A stretch of DNA of 64,000 nt from Monarcha castaneiventris obscurior. Lineage: Eukaryota; Chordata; Aves; Passeriformes; Monarchidae. Where the stretch lies: the NCBI GenBank assembly GCA_026261815.1, contig JAMPIT010000848.1, positions 1,922,001 to 1,986,000 on the forward strand. The letters are read 5' to 3'. A program made the position numbers and the translations under genes. A model generated the notes under the pieces. That model searched no databases, was not told where the DNA came from, and saw only the letters and a list, made by a program, of their open reading frames with translations. Positions 35,381 through 46,665 of this stretch are shown here, one piece after another. How positions within the stretch are numbered: position 1 is the stretch's first letter; each line of letters starts with the position of its first letter.

Positions 35381-35908
35381 AAATCCCGGCTCGGAGCTCT
35401 CCCCGACCCCAAACCCCGGCTCGGAGCTGTTCCCGACCCCAAACCCTGGCTCGGAGCTGTCCCCGACCCCAAACCCCGGCTCGGAACTGTCCCCGACCCC
35501 AAACCCCGGCTCGGAGCTGTCCCCGACCCCAAACCCCGGCTCGGAGCTGTTCCCGACCCCAAACCCCGGCTCGGAGCTGTCCCCGACCCCAAACCCCGGC
35601 TCGGAGCTGTTCCCGACCCCAAACCCCGGCTCGGAGCTGTCCCCGACCCCAAACCCCGGCTCGGAACTGTCCCCGACCCCAAACCCCGGCTCGGAGCTGT
35701 CCCCGACCCCAAACCCCGGCTCGGAGCTGTTCCCGACCCCAAACCCCGGCTCGGAGCTGTCCCCGACCCCAAACCCCGGCTCGGAGCTGTTCCCGACCCC
35801 AAATCCCGGCTCGGAGCTGTTTCCGACCCCAAACCCCGGCTCGGAGCTGTCCCCGACCCCAAATCCCGGCTCGGAGCTGTCCCCGACCCCAAATCCCGGC
35901 TCGGGGTC
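35381..35908. repeat. GC-rich 30-bp minisatellite, about 17.5 copies
   Basis: Unit ccccgaccccaaaccccggc plus tcggagctgt, repeated without length change. Variants (aactgt, tcccg, aaatccc) mark individual units. On the minus strand each unit has three GGGG runs with loops of 2 and 3 bases, a dense G-quadruplex motif. As 30 is a multiple of 3 and no stop occurs, minus-strand frames stay open for over 250 codons with decapeptide repeats such as GLGSGTAPSR; this is a property of the repeat and not evidence of a gene. Confidence 0.95.
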
Positions 35909-36180
35909 CCCGCTCGGGAACCGCGGCCGCCGGCGCTGCGCTGCTGCCGCCTCTCGGCCGGAGCGCGGTACTGCAGGTGCCCGGAGCGCTCAGCCGGGGC
36001 CGCCCGCCTGACGCAGCCCAGCACCACAGCCCGGTGTCCGCGCTCCTCCGTGCGGGCCGACCGAGCCGCATCGAGCACTCGGCAGTGCCAGAGAGCGCCA
36101 CAGCATCCCCAAAATGCTGCTCGAGAACGAGCTGACCAACCATGGGTCCCGGCCGCCGCAGCACCGGGCCCATCCCCTCA
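35909..36180. promoter_or_regulatory. CpG-rich block beside the minisatellite
   Basis: Dense CpG sequence with gcggccgc-type motifs and gcgctcctccgtgcgggccg. Looks like an unmethylated CpG island or promoter flank, but no gene can be attached to it. A donor-like gtaagg on the minus strand near 36205 is noted. No TATA box was seen. Confidence 0.4.
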
Positions 36181-36635
36181 CCTCAATAACTGGACACCCT
36201 TACCATCGAAAGCATTTAAATACACGCAGCGAGATGCATGAGGCGGTACTCCCACTCCCCTGTTTTCTTCCCCTCTTTTTGACTCTTCTCAACTGCTTTT
36301 AATGTAAATTCCCTCAGGGATTTCCAAATAAAAGCAATTAATGTAGTATTAACAGGAATGGAAGAAGAAACTGACTCATGCATTGCTCTGCACGAGGAGG
36401 ACACATGGAAACTTCGGGGCAGTCTTTGTTGGCCCTCGCACTTGATTAATTCATATTTACAATGCTTTGTTTCACTTGAATGGAGCTTTTTATGATTTAT
36501 TTCTAATATATCTTCAGAAATGTAGCCCCGGCCTGTCAGCACAGACAGGAATTGAATTACAACAGGCTGTGGCTTGGTTCCTGGCATTTATTTACTGTTC
36601 TCATAGTAAACAGAAGGTAATGTTGTTCATAATGC

Positions 36636-37184
36636 TTAATAAACTCCCTTTTCGTTAAGAGTGTGTGTGTTTGTATAAGGAGAGCCTTCCACCGTGGCCA
36701 TGCTGAGAAATCCCCCCAGCGCAAGTGGGTGGGTGTGCAAGATACCAGTGCCAGCTGCATGCTGTGCCCTGGACAGAAGGAAACGCCTGGAGCCTGGAAT
36801 GGGTGCCCACCCTTTGCCTAGCAAAGGCCTCAGGACCTGTGCCTCACACCAGGGTGGGGAGAGTTCATCATCCAGGGACTCTGAAGAGCCCCAGACCCAA
36901 AAATCATCACTGGAGTGGATACATAGGCTGTAAATGTATAAAACTCCAGGAATTACTTTGTTCAGGGTCTGTGTCCGCAGGCACCAGCCTGAGCTGCTCC
37001 TATTGTTGTACCTCTCAATGATTAAATTACTTCCCCCCGAAATTGAATACCTGACACTACCAAAGGAAACCGGAGTACGAAGTGTCTTTAACACCTGTGT
37101 GCCTGCGTATTTATAACAGTAAACTATTCCTCTGAAAGTGCATGTCGAGATGGTGGGGTGCCCCATGTGTCCCTGAAGGGACAT
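36636..37184 (-). other. 182-codon minus-strand open frame, unrecognised
   Basis: The longest open frame in the window outside the minisatellite; begins MSLQGHMGHPTISTCTFRGI just outside the CpG-rich block. No domain, signal peptide or family motif is recognised and composition is not clearly coding. Chance is possible at this length in 64 kb. Confidence 0.2.
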
Positions 37185-37194
37185 AAGAGTCGCT

Positions 37195-37452
37195 GAGGGG
37201 AATGTGGATGTGCCATGCGCCGCTGAGGGGACGCGAGGGTAGCTGAGGCGGAGGCGGGTGTGGGTTCCCGGCGCGCCGCCGCCCCCTCCCGATGGGCGCC
37301 GCAGGGGGGCGTTTCCCGCCCTGCCCTGCCGCTCCCCTCAGCCGCGGCGGCGGGAACTCGAACCGGCTGTGTCCGCCCCTCACCGCGAGGCGCCCGGCGG
37401 GGTTCTATAAACCGGTGTGGGAGTCGGCCTTGGGTAGACTCTGGGCTGAGAC
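37195..37452 (+). promoter_or_regulatory. CpG-rich block with TATA box, candidate promoter
   Basis: CpG-dense sequence with TATAAA at 37406-37411, followed 42 bases later by an ATG opening a 74-codon frame. On the other side an ATG at 37184 opens a 182-codon minus-strand frame. The layout suggests a promoter, possibly bidirectional, for a transcript not recognised here. Confidence 0.4.
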
Positions 37453-37677
37453 ATGAAGGAGGAAGGGATTGTGCCTTCACGGCACTGCACGGTGTTGCAG
37501 TATGTGAGGGGAAAAGCTGATGGAAGAGGGGACAGCAAGAACTTCACAGGGGAGGAATGCTGCAGTTCCCAGGCGCCACCTGTAGGGCAAGGAATGAACA
37601 TTTGGGTGGGGGGGAAAATTGAGGAGTGTTACTCCCACTGGACTGCGGAAATAAAATCTGCGATAATCTGTGGATGA
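37453..37677 (+). other. 74-residue open frame downstream of the TATA box, unrecognised
   Basis: Starts MKEEGIVPSRHCTVLQYVRG and ends at a stop within the following degenerate repeat. G at -3 of the ATG. No similarity to a known family is recognised. It may be a short ORF of a noncoding transcript ending at the AATAAA near 38183. Confidence 0.2.
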
Positions 37678-37942
37678 CCCGTAGCGGGACATTTTGGTGG
37701 GAAAATCTGAGGTGATCTCTAGAGGAGAACATTGTTTTGAGGGAAAAGTCTGAGGTAATTTGTGGAGGTCCGAGGTAATTCGTGGAGGACAAGCAGAGAA
37801 AATTTTGTGATAAAACCTGAGGTAATTTTTAGGGGCCAGAAGGAACATTTTTGGGGTAAAATCTCAGGTAATCTGCAGGGGAATTAATGAAGGTAAAATC
37901 TGAAGTGATCTCTATGGGGAATGGATATTTTGGGTGCTGGCT
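37648..37942. repeat. Degenerate tandem repeat, about 7 units of 25-55 bp
   Basis: The core aaaatctgaggtaatctgtgg recurs with changes about seven times, often followed by gaacatttttggggt. Unit length varies. Open frames here on the minus strand (repeating ITSDF) derive from the repeat. Confidence 0.75.
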
Positions 37943-38181
37943 TTGTGCTGGGCGACCTCCCTGTAAGCAGGGCAGGGTCTTTGCACTTGTTGGCCTTTTG
38001 ACGTTGTGCTCCTTTGGCTGCCTGGAGAGAGGGCAACCCTGTAAGGAGGGTGAAAGCCCCTGTCTCCACACCTGAGTTGGGAAATGGAGCTCTCCCAGAC
38101 CACTCTGTAAGCAGGGCAGGACCTTTTCTCCAGCCTGGGCCTTGCCCCTGCATTTTGAGGACTGGAAATACTTGAAACTGT

Positions 38182-38187
38182 AAATAA
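38182..38187 (+). terminator. AATAAA after the 37.4-kb candidate unit
   Basis: Canonical signal in ctgtaaataaacc, followed by a T-rich run and gttt repeats. About 750 bases past the candidate TATA box. Could end a short transcript or the tail of an unrecognised retroelement. Confidence 0.25.
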
Positions 38188-38192
38188 ACCTT

Positions 38193-38250
38193 TTTTTTTT
38201 TTTCTTTTGTGGTGTTTTTTTGTTTGTTTGTTTGTTTGTTTTTTTTTTTT
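38193..38250. repeat. T-rich and (GTTT)n low-complexity tract
   Basis: Poly-T followed by about five gttt units and more T. May be the reversed tail of a retroposed sequence or simple repeat growth. Confidence 0.85.
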
Positions 38251-41200
38251 AAATCTGTGTTTATAAACCTCCCTTGTTTGGTTTTGGGGTTTTTTTTAAG
38301 GAATCTGATGGTTGTTCTGCATAAGTGAATACTGAGTAGTATTTATTATGCTTTCTTTGATATTTGCTGAGGTATTGTGTAGGAGTGTGACAGCATAGCA
38401 CACTGATAGTGCTTGGATGTAGATGCAGTAAGTCTCCTGAAATGGGATGAAACACTTTAAAAAGAATTTAATCCATCATTGACCTCTATCACTCCCAACA
38501 ATGTGATAAACCACAAAGTTTAGAAGGGAATTGGAAGAGAATTGTAAATCAGGTCTTTCAGTTTTGGGTTACTGCAGGAAACACAGATACTCTGACCTAA
38601 GCTCTTATGTCCACTTTAAATTAACTTCTAAATCTCTTAACAATGCCAGTCTCACACCACTTAAAAGAAGTAGGTTTTTTTCAATTTTCTAATAAGGGAA
38701 TACATTAAGTTCAGAAAATTATTCTGATTACAACAGTTCACTTTGAATGTAAATGAAATGTAGCTCCAAAAGCTCAGACATACCTTCCTGATTTTTTAGT
38801 GAGCTTTATAGCAAGCTGAGTTTCATTCTGATGTATCAAAGCTCAAGGAAATCATGTGTGCTTTGTGCAAGAGTACTCATTCTGAATGTCACTGGGTGTT
38901 GACAAAACTTTGAAGATATCTTGTCATCATTTGTAATAAAATTAGAGGTGAATTTTGAGGACCCATATGCCTGCCTGTTCTCCGTGAAGTGTTGCCATGC
39001 ATACGGTGAGCTTTTTTTTAGTGTATATTGGAGTTATGTGTGTGTTGCAGGTGATGGCCGCCTTGTGCTTTCTGGTAGGAGGCCCAGTTTATTCAGGATT
39101 TTCTGTGTGCTGCTGCACCATACAGGAGCCCGTTTGCTTCTAGCCTGTGTCTTTTTTGCCTCCTTGACTAAGATGTGCTACAATACTTGATATTAAACTG
39201 TGACTTACATGGCAAAACATCTCCGGAGTGAGAATCAGCAATGATTTCAAATGCTTCGTATTTGCTTGTCTTCGTAGAATTAAATTATTGCAGGAGTTAT
39301 TTGATGTGGATGGAGGAAGATCATGCCTTAGGAAGCTCCTTTTTCCCACCAAATCCTAGGACTGATGTTCCATGGGGACCTCACTAAAAAAGTGGCTTTC
39401 CGGTTGTAGTGTAATGTCCAACAAATGACCGCTAGGGGATGCTACACGCCTACAAAATTTCGCGTCTGGGCTGGGAGCAACTACCCATTTTGTGGCCTTA
39501 TTACCATTCCTTTCCACGCAAAAAATAGGGAAAAGAAGCTTTTGGTTATTCTGTGCAATAAGGGTATTTTATTGGTAGGTATTCAAGTGAGTGGAAATAG
39601 ATAATTTTTAAAATTCTTTGCTAATTGTCTGTCCTATTATGTATAAATGTCCTTTTTATATGCATATAAAGAGGTTTCTTTTTAAATATCTATCATAGAA
39701 ACATCCAAGTCAAGACCATGATCCCAGTTCAATAAATTGCATAGAGAAATAGGTGGAGAACATCAGACACACTATACACAAATATACAGAGATCTTTAGT
39801 CCAGGGCTCAAATAGTAGAAAGTGCCCTTTGAGAACAAACACAGAACTGTAGGTCTGAAATTTGTTACAGAGCAAAGCTGGTCGTTCTGCACTAGAACTT
39901 GTTTTTCTTTTAAATAATTTACATTGTTTTCAGGTGCTTATAAAAACCGTAAAAAATAGGAATATTTAGATGTTTGACAATTATGTAAACTTTCATCATC
40001 TTTTAAAATGAAGAACAAAATATAAAAACAGATGTAGGCAACATTTTTCAATTAAAAGAATGAGCTTGGAACAAGCAGGAATGACAAGGCTACTATTCAA
40101 AGAATTGCTATTTAGAAATTACATTTGCTTTACAAATATTTGCAAATAGAAGCAATAATAAAGAGATTTTTTAGTTTTTATACATGACTTACAGAAGACC
40201 AGTTTTTGATATGTTAAATTATAGAGGCAGCTGCATTTGAAGTTTCTGCTGAGAGCCCTACCTTACGACATGCTGCTCTGTTCTCAAGACAGTGTAGCAT
40301 TTGTCAGAGTCCCTTTGCTGGGTTTTGGGCCATCAGAAAAAAGGTCATATTTTGGGTGTAGTTTGAAATGCTGGTGGTATTCTATGCTATCTATCAAGAA
40401 CTAAGTTTTCCTGAACAAATGCATACACGTGTAAGCAACTCCACGCGTCCGTTGCTCTTTACATGATTGAAATGTTGCATACAGGTTCACCTTTGGCTCC
40501 CCTCAACTGTGACATCTGTCCACTCAAATGCTGAGGATATTGTAGCCTTTAATAACAAAACTTGCAGACTAGTGACATACTTAAGGCTTATTTTATGTAC
40601 ATAATTAACACACACTTGGATATGATTGTTAAAGGCAAGTAGGTTAAATAGAGCATGATTTGTTCTGCTCTTTCAGAATGACTTTCTTTCACGTGGGTAT
40701 GCATTTCTTTACAGTAAGCAAAATGAAACGACAGTTGAAAACAACTTTACAGTGGCTTTAGCTCAGGAATGTCCTCATTTTTGTCACCTGATAAGGGGAA
40801 CTCAGTAAACATGGCTGTAAGTCCAGCAGTGCAAGAAAAATAACAATCTGTAAAGGTGGTAGAATGAATTCAACAGTTTATGTACATGCTAATTACTGTG
40901 AGTAACGTGTGCTAATTACAGGCAAGGCTTTCACCTGGCTTCAGAAAGCAAAGCCATAACTGGGAAATGTGTTGCTTCTTTTCAGGGACATGACTGTATT
41001 TCAAAGGCTTTTTTTATTCCTGTCCTTTCATGAGGTTGAAGAGACAAAAAAATCAGATCTACAGTGCCATTAAGACATGAAGAAAACCTACTTAATACCA
41101 TGAATGTGATGAAAAGATGGATGCAGTGCTTGGTCACATAGCTTCACAGAAACTTCTCATGGTGGTAGTGATTGTTTCAATTACCTGGAACTGCTCACGC

Positions 41201-44200
41201 CTGCTCTCAGTCCTGCTATGACAACTGTTATTGCAGCAGTGTTGTGAGCTGGAGCCTTCCCTGGTTGAAGTTAACACAGTAAATCTTTGATTCACTGTTC
41301 TCGGTGTCAGAGTACAGACAGTTCTGCTAAAAGTGCAGCTGAGTGCTGTGGCTGGAAGGAAGGGTGAGATGCTTAAGCCACTAAGTCTGATTGAAAAAGA
41401 AAAGAAACTTGTGGTGAAAAAAGAAAGGACTTTTTGCTGGTGAGAGGTGAACCATGAAACCAAGATGAAATAGCAACTGGAATAGCACATAGAGAGGAGA
41501 AAAGTGTGAATATGCAGAGCCTTAAAGCTGAAGCCAAACTCTGAATTCAGTATGTGGAGGAATATGAAGGAGGTTGAAAGTGAAAGCCATATAGTCTGAG
41601 TCTGCAGTGGGTTGTGAAGGAAAAGTTAATGTAATAACTTTATCTTTGTAATTCTGTCACTTGACATCTTTGGTATGAACTCTAGCTGGTGTAGTCTTCT
41701 GGGACATGATCAAATTGAATTAAGAAAAACCCCAAAGTAAAACAACAGCAATAACAAACCAAACATGAAAGAAGTCATGTCATCTGATTGTTGTTAACCG
41801 AGTCCTGAAAGTGAAAAAATTGAGAAAGAAATCATAGTAATAGAATTGGCGTTTAGCATTATGTAGTCCTGAATAATTCCTCCCTAACAGCAGTGACTTT
41901 CTTTTGTTTCATTTGGAAGTACCCTATGCTAGAGTAAGTGCTACATGCAAGATGTCTCACACTTGGCCTTACAATCACTTGGTGAAGTACAAACTTCTTT
42001 CAAGATTCTGTACTTAGGCCTCATGCAGGACATTTACATTTCCATGGCCACAGAGCTCACCTGTGCTGTGAGTTGGACTCTGTGTAATCACGACAGGGGT
42101 GATAAATCCGTTTGTTCACCTGCACGGTGGGTATGCTTTAGGCCTGATGTGCACCATGTCTGCATGTGTCTCACAGCTGCTTTCTGGATAACTGAAAAAG
42201 CATTTGTCTGTATATAAAATTATAATTTTGTATGTCTGCATATAAAATATGAAAGCAATTGTATCTGTTAGGCCTTTAATATAGAACATAAAATTTAAAT
42301 AAATAATAATGAAAATTCCATTTTATATGGAATACCCAACAGCCCAGCTGTTTAGTTGTGGAGAGACTGGTTCAAAGTGGGGGTGAAAGTGATGAAATAT
42401 TTGGGCTTATGCCTTAAGATAACATAGGCTGTAGCACTTCTTTTAAAAAGCTACAGCTGTTAAAGGGCTCAAAGATGCTTTTTTTTTGTCCCCAGGTATT
42501 TTTGGCAGATGATTGAACATGAATGGAGATTTCCTTTGGAAAGAAATGTACATGAAGCAATCTCACAGCACACTAAAAATGGCTGTCAAGAGACACTTTC
42601 ATAAAGCACCAGATATTCAGTGTATGTTACAAACTGAATCATGTTTTAATCTGCAGACAATGAGTGACCATTTTAATTCAGAACAAGTAATGTCAACCCG
42701 AAGTACTGAAAGCTACTCTTCAGAAGGACCAATGCATGCAAAGCCTTTTAAGCTCACAGGCAAATCAGCTGCCTGTTGTGCAGAGATACCTTCTCCAGTA
42801 GTTTCTAATAATTTACAAAACTACCAACCTTGACAGGTCAGTAATTTTAGCATGCAGCCTACTTTTAAAAATTCAGGGACTGTTTTTATAGACATTTATT
42901 GTTGGATTCTGTACCAAACAGCGGTCTACTGGTCTTCAAGCAGTTACTGATACTTTGCCAGATTCATGATAAAGGGGAAAAAGTTGAAGAGTTTTTTTCC
43001 AAGACACTGAATGATGTTTTATGTTCTTACTCTAGAAATCAGGTTTATCAGCCAGTGATTTGGAAATCCCAGACCAAGCTGCAAGTTCTTAATGCATTTT
43101 CTTTTCTCTGTTTTTATGTATTTATTTATTATACTTGAAAAATATGACACTTCCCCTTTTGTGTGTCTGTTCAAAATGTTCCAACTTTTGTCCATCACTT
43201 AATGTTCCATCTCTGTCAGTGATGATTTGCCCACTGTAGGGATGGGCAAATATCAACCTCTGCTTCTGTCAGACAGGCAGACATTTTCCTTACTGGTATT
43301 TGTTTAATTTGGAGGCTCTGGTATATATTATGTAGTATAGTTCCTTATAACTGTGATGCCCAATGTGTGTGCTTTCTGGAGATGCTGCACAGTGGGCACA
43401 GTTCCTTGCAAAGATCTCTATAATGGGTTGTACTTTAAGATTACTGTCTTTTAATTTCCCTTTGACCGAATTTGCTTTCCACCTTTCCTTTGATTTGTTT
43501 GTTTAGCCTTTCCCCCCCACCCCGCCTCACAGCCCTGTTTTCCCTTAATATCTCTAAAGCACTGAAAAGGACAAATACAAGCTAATCTGATCGCTGCCCT
43601 CTTTTCTGCTTTAACAAAGCTTTTAGCTTCCCCTCTCATGCTCTTTTTTAAAAAATTTGTTTTCTTTACCTTTCTTTCCCTTTCCCCACCAAAAAAACCA
43701 CTACTCATATGTAAACGAATTGGCCAAGCTGCAGCAGGAAATGCAATCATGGTGACTTAAGACAAAAATCTGTATTTTCCAGGTGTTACGTCTGTGTTGT
43801 TATACCAGGCTTGTACCTCCTGCTGCAAAATAAGCATGTGGCCAAGAGAATAAAGATAAATATATTTCAAGCTTCCCCTTTGATTCATAACAGAATTCTT
43901 TTGCCTTTTTGAGCAGAGTAGCCAAGTGGCTGAATATATATGCTGCATGTGTCTGATGTGCCTTCTGTGGTTTTGTTCTTGCTAATGACTGCAGGTTTAT
44001 AAATTTTTCTTTTGCATTTGGGCCACCACTTCCTTCAATCAAGAGATCGGCCTTAGGCCTTTCCTAAGGCTGCTGTTGCCTCTCTCTCTCCACTTCGTGC
44101 TCATTCTGTCTGATAGGCCCAAGTGTGTCAGCTTGGCAGCGTTCCCAGGCACCATCAGCATTACAACATTCCCGGAGTCGGGTCTGGGTTAGCACAAAGC

Positions 44201-46189
44201 ATTGACAAATTTTGTGTATTTTGTTTTGCTCTCGTGCTGTTCTTCATAGGTATTAGGAATTTTTTTTTTTTTTTTAAGAGAATAATATTAGAGTAGAGCA
44301 GTCACACAATGAGCATAAACATTAATGACCGACAATCCTCACATTTAATGCTTAGAGGAATCAAAATTTGGATGTTTGTGTGTTGGGGGTGATATCTCTG
44401 AGCAACATAGGCCTTTAGGTGTTCAATTAAAAAGAAATCCATCTTGAAGGGTTTGAACTGTTGAAACTGATGCAAGTATGCACTGAATGTCATGAATTTT
44501 CAGTGTGTTCCTGCTGCTGTAGTGGGCTGTATGGTTCCCTTTATAGCAGCACTATCCCTAGTTTCTGCTACATTCCTGAAACAGAACAAACAGTCAATGT
44601 AATCCATGAGCCTTCCTGCTCCCTGCCCTGAAAAACGTTGCCAAATCTAAAAAGAGAAAATGCTTCCAGCAGGGACTCCAGAATTCCTTATGAGACAATC
44701 ATTTATACTCTGGGCTGTTAGTCTGCTGTTGCAGCCTGAAGTGCACAAACACAGAACTGTAAGCACAGCGATAGATAGGCTGCTGTGGCAGTTTCCCTGT
44801 GACAATGCTATCTCAAGGAATAATCTGAATGCAGTATGGGACAATGCAGAGCAGGATGATTAATTTTACTGAGTGACACAGTTATGAGTTACGTCGGCTC
44901 TCAGGCAGAGAGGTTTGTGTGGTAAAGTAGTTATATCACGAGAGGTGCTGTATGGAGGTAAGGGAGGGCACAATTTTTTTTGGTGGTGATTGTTTCTGGG
45001 ATTATTAGCACTCAACTAAACGTGAAGTGCATATTCTGTTTGCAACTGTCGTAGATTTATGGAAGAGGGTTTTTTATAGTTGGTTTTGCACAGTTTGAGA
45101 TCCTGCATGTTTCATTGAAAGAATGCTTATTTTTCTTTGGTTATTTTGTCTCATTATTTAATAATTACTGTTTCAATGTTAAGTGTCTCCCTCTACACCT
45201 TCGCTTGGTTTTTTTGCCTTTTTAAATAAATAATTATTTGATATTCAATATGCTTCAGAATCACCCTTTCAATTGCAATTCCATTGCAATCTTCATGCCT
45301 ATAGAATGATAATACAGAGCTATATAACACATGCAAAATTTTGAACAATAATATAAAGGCTTGTTGGAGGCTTTCTAAAAATTTAACCTTTAAGATCTTC
45401 ATCTGGAGTTAAGACTTCCTTCCTGGCATAACGATAAATCTTCCCACTTTCACTGCATTAGGGAAAAGAACGGAATCACATTTTTGAATCAAAAGCTTGG
45501 GAATTGGCCCAAGATCAAACTGGTTGCTTACATGCCGTTTTCTCATTTTGTTTCATTTGCAGCACTTTAGTAAGGAGATAGAAAGGTAAAGCAAAAACAT
45601 CTGAAAAGCTACGTGAATGTTTTTGTGGGGGCACACTGGTAACTTGCCACATAGAGAAACGTGTGTTTTCAGGGCCTGTGTTGCATCTTAAAAAGCACCA
45701 ACTCCTACAGGGTTAACGGACAGGAAACTGCAGTTACAGCCGCTCCTAAGGAAGTCAGTTCTGTGTAACAGCCCGAGCAGGCCGAAAGGTGGGGGCCGGG
45801 GGGGATTGAAGATCTCGGGGTCTGGGGTGATACTGATATTTTTAGTTTTGTTCTGCAGCATTTTAAACACACGGAGGGCCTGCACCAAATGGTAGCAATG
45901 CTCTGTGATAAAGCAATTTCCATTCTGGAATACTTTTTGGGAAAAGGAGACATAAGCATTCTGGTTTAAGGCTCCTTTTTCCTATTAGGACTCAGCATAT
46001 CGTGATAGCTAAAGAAATCACACTGTAGGTACATGTTTGCTCTGCTGCATGTTCATGTATTTAAATTCTGGAGCAGGAGAACCCTTCTCTGAATTCTGAG
46101 TCACTAATTTCAGTACCTCCTGTGCACGTGCACTTTCGGTAAGTTTTGCTCTCTGTCTGTGGCCTGCAGAGCACCAGCAAAGCGAATTT
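38251..46189. other. Intergenic DNA upstream of ZMYND8
   Basis: AT-rich, with no recognised gene apart from the isolated 42519-42833 frame. A small GC-richer patch with G runs at about 45720-45830 lies 0.4 kb before the CpG island. Several T and A runs (for example near 44260). Confidence 0.5.
42519..42833 (+). other. Isolated 104-codon open frame with upstream splice-acceptor-like sequence
   Basis: Begins MNGDFLWKEMYMKQ and ends NNLQNYQP. A strong acceptor-like tract (tttttttgtccccag) ends 24 bases before the ATG. An in-frame TGA at 42510-42512 means the ATG would be the start. Composition is mixed and protein-like, but no family is recognised. It could be the last exon of an unknown transcript or chance. 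Confidence 0.25.
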
Positions 46190-46600
46190 CGCTTTCCGTG
46201 CAAACAAAAGAACAGCTCTTGAGACCTGGGCGAACTCTGCCTCCTCCGGCTTTAGAACACCCAGATGCCTTCACTAGCGGCATGCTGGGGCACATTTGCT
46301 CAGGCAGGCGGTCTGCGGCCGCTTCCCCGAGCCGGGCCGTGCGTGCCTTTGGCCGGGGGAGCGCCGGGCTGGGGCGGCACCGGCGATGGCGAGCGGAGCC
46401 GGGCCTAGCGCGCCGGCCTGCTCCGAGCCCGGGATGGCTCCTGCTCCCGGAGCCGCACAAAGATAATCGCTCAGGAAGTGTCTCAGCCAATCCCCTGGCG
46501 CTTTACATGCGGATTTGCCGGGGCAGCCAATCCGGGGGCGGCTTTCATGGGGAAGACAGATCATCAAGCCCAAGTGCCAAGCCCTCCCTGCCCGAGTACT
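46190..46600 (+). promoter_or_regulatory. ZMYND8: CpG-island promoter and 5' UTR of ZMYND8
   Basis: GC- and CpG-rich block, in contrast to its AT-rich flanks, ending about 50-80 bases before the ZMYND8 ATG. It contains two CCAAT boxes (46487-46491 and 46527-46531) and a GC box directly after the second (46533-46542). No TATA box, as usual for a housekeeping-type promoter. The start site was not determined. Open frames inside it on both strands are by-products of its base composition. Confidence 0.75.
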
Positions 46601-46651
46601 GAGAGTCTGTCCTCCATGTTTTATAAGTATTGACATAACACTGTGTTAACA

Positions 46652-46665
46652 ATGCATCCACAGAG
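46652..46665 (+). CDS. ZMYND8: ZMYND8 coding exon 1
   Basis: ATG CAT CCA CAG AG followed by the donor GTAAGC. An in-frame TGA at 46631-46633 lies just upstream, so this ATG is the start of this frame. The 5' UTR lies in the CpG island to the left. Confidence 0.9.

Noticed and set aside
46110..46636. Overlapping frames of 120-147 codons in the ZMYND8 CpG island
   Set aside because: High GC removes stop codons; both strands are open together and none continues into a recognised protein.
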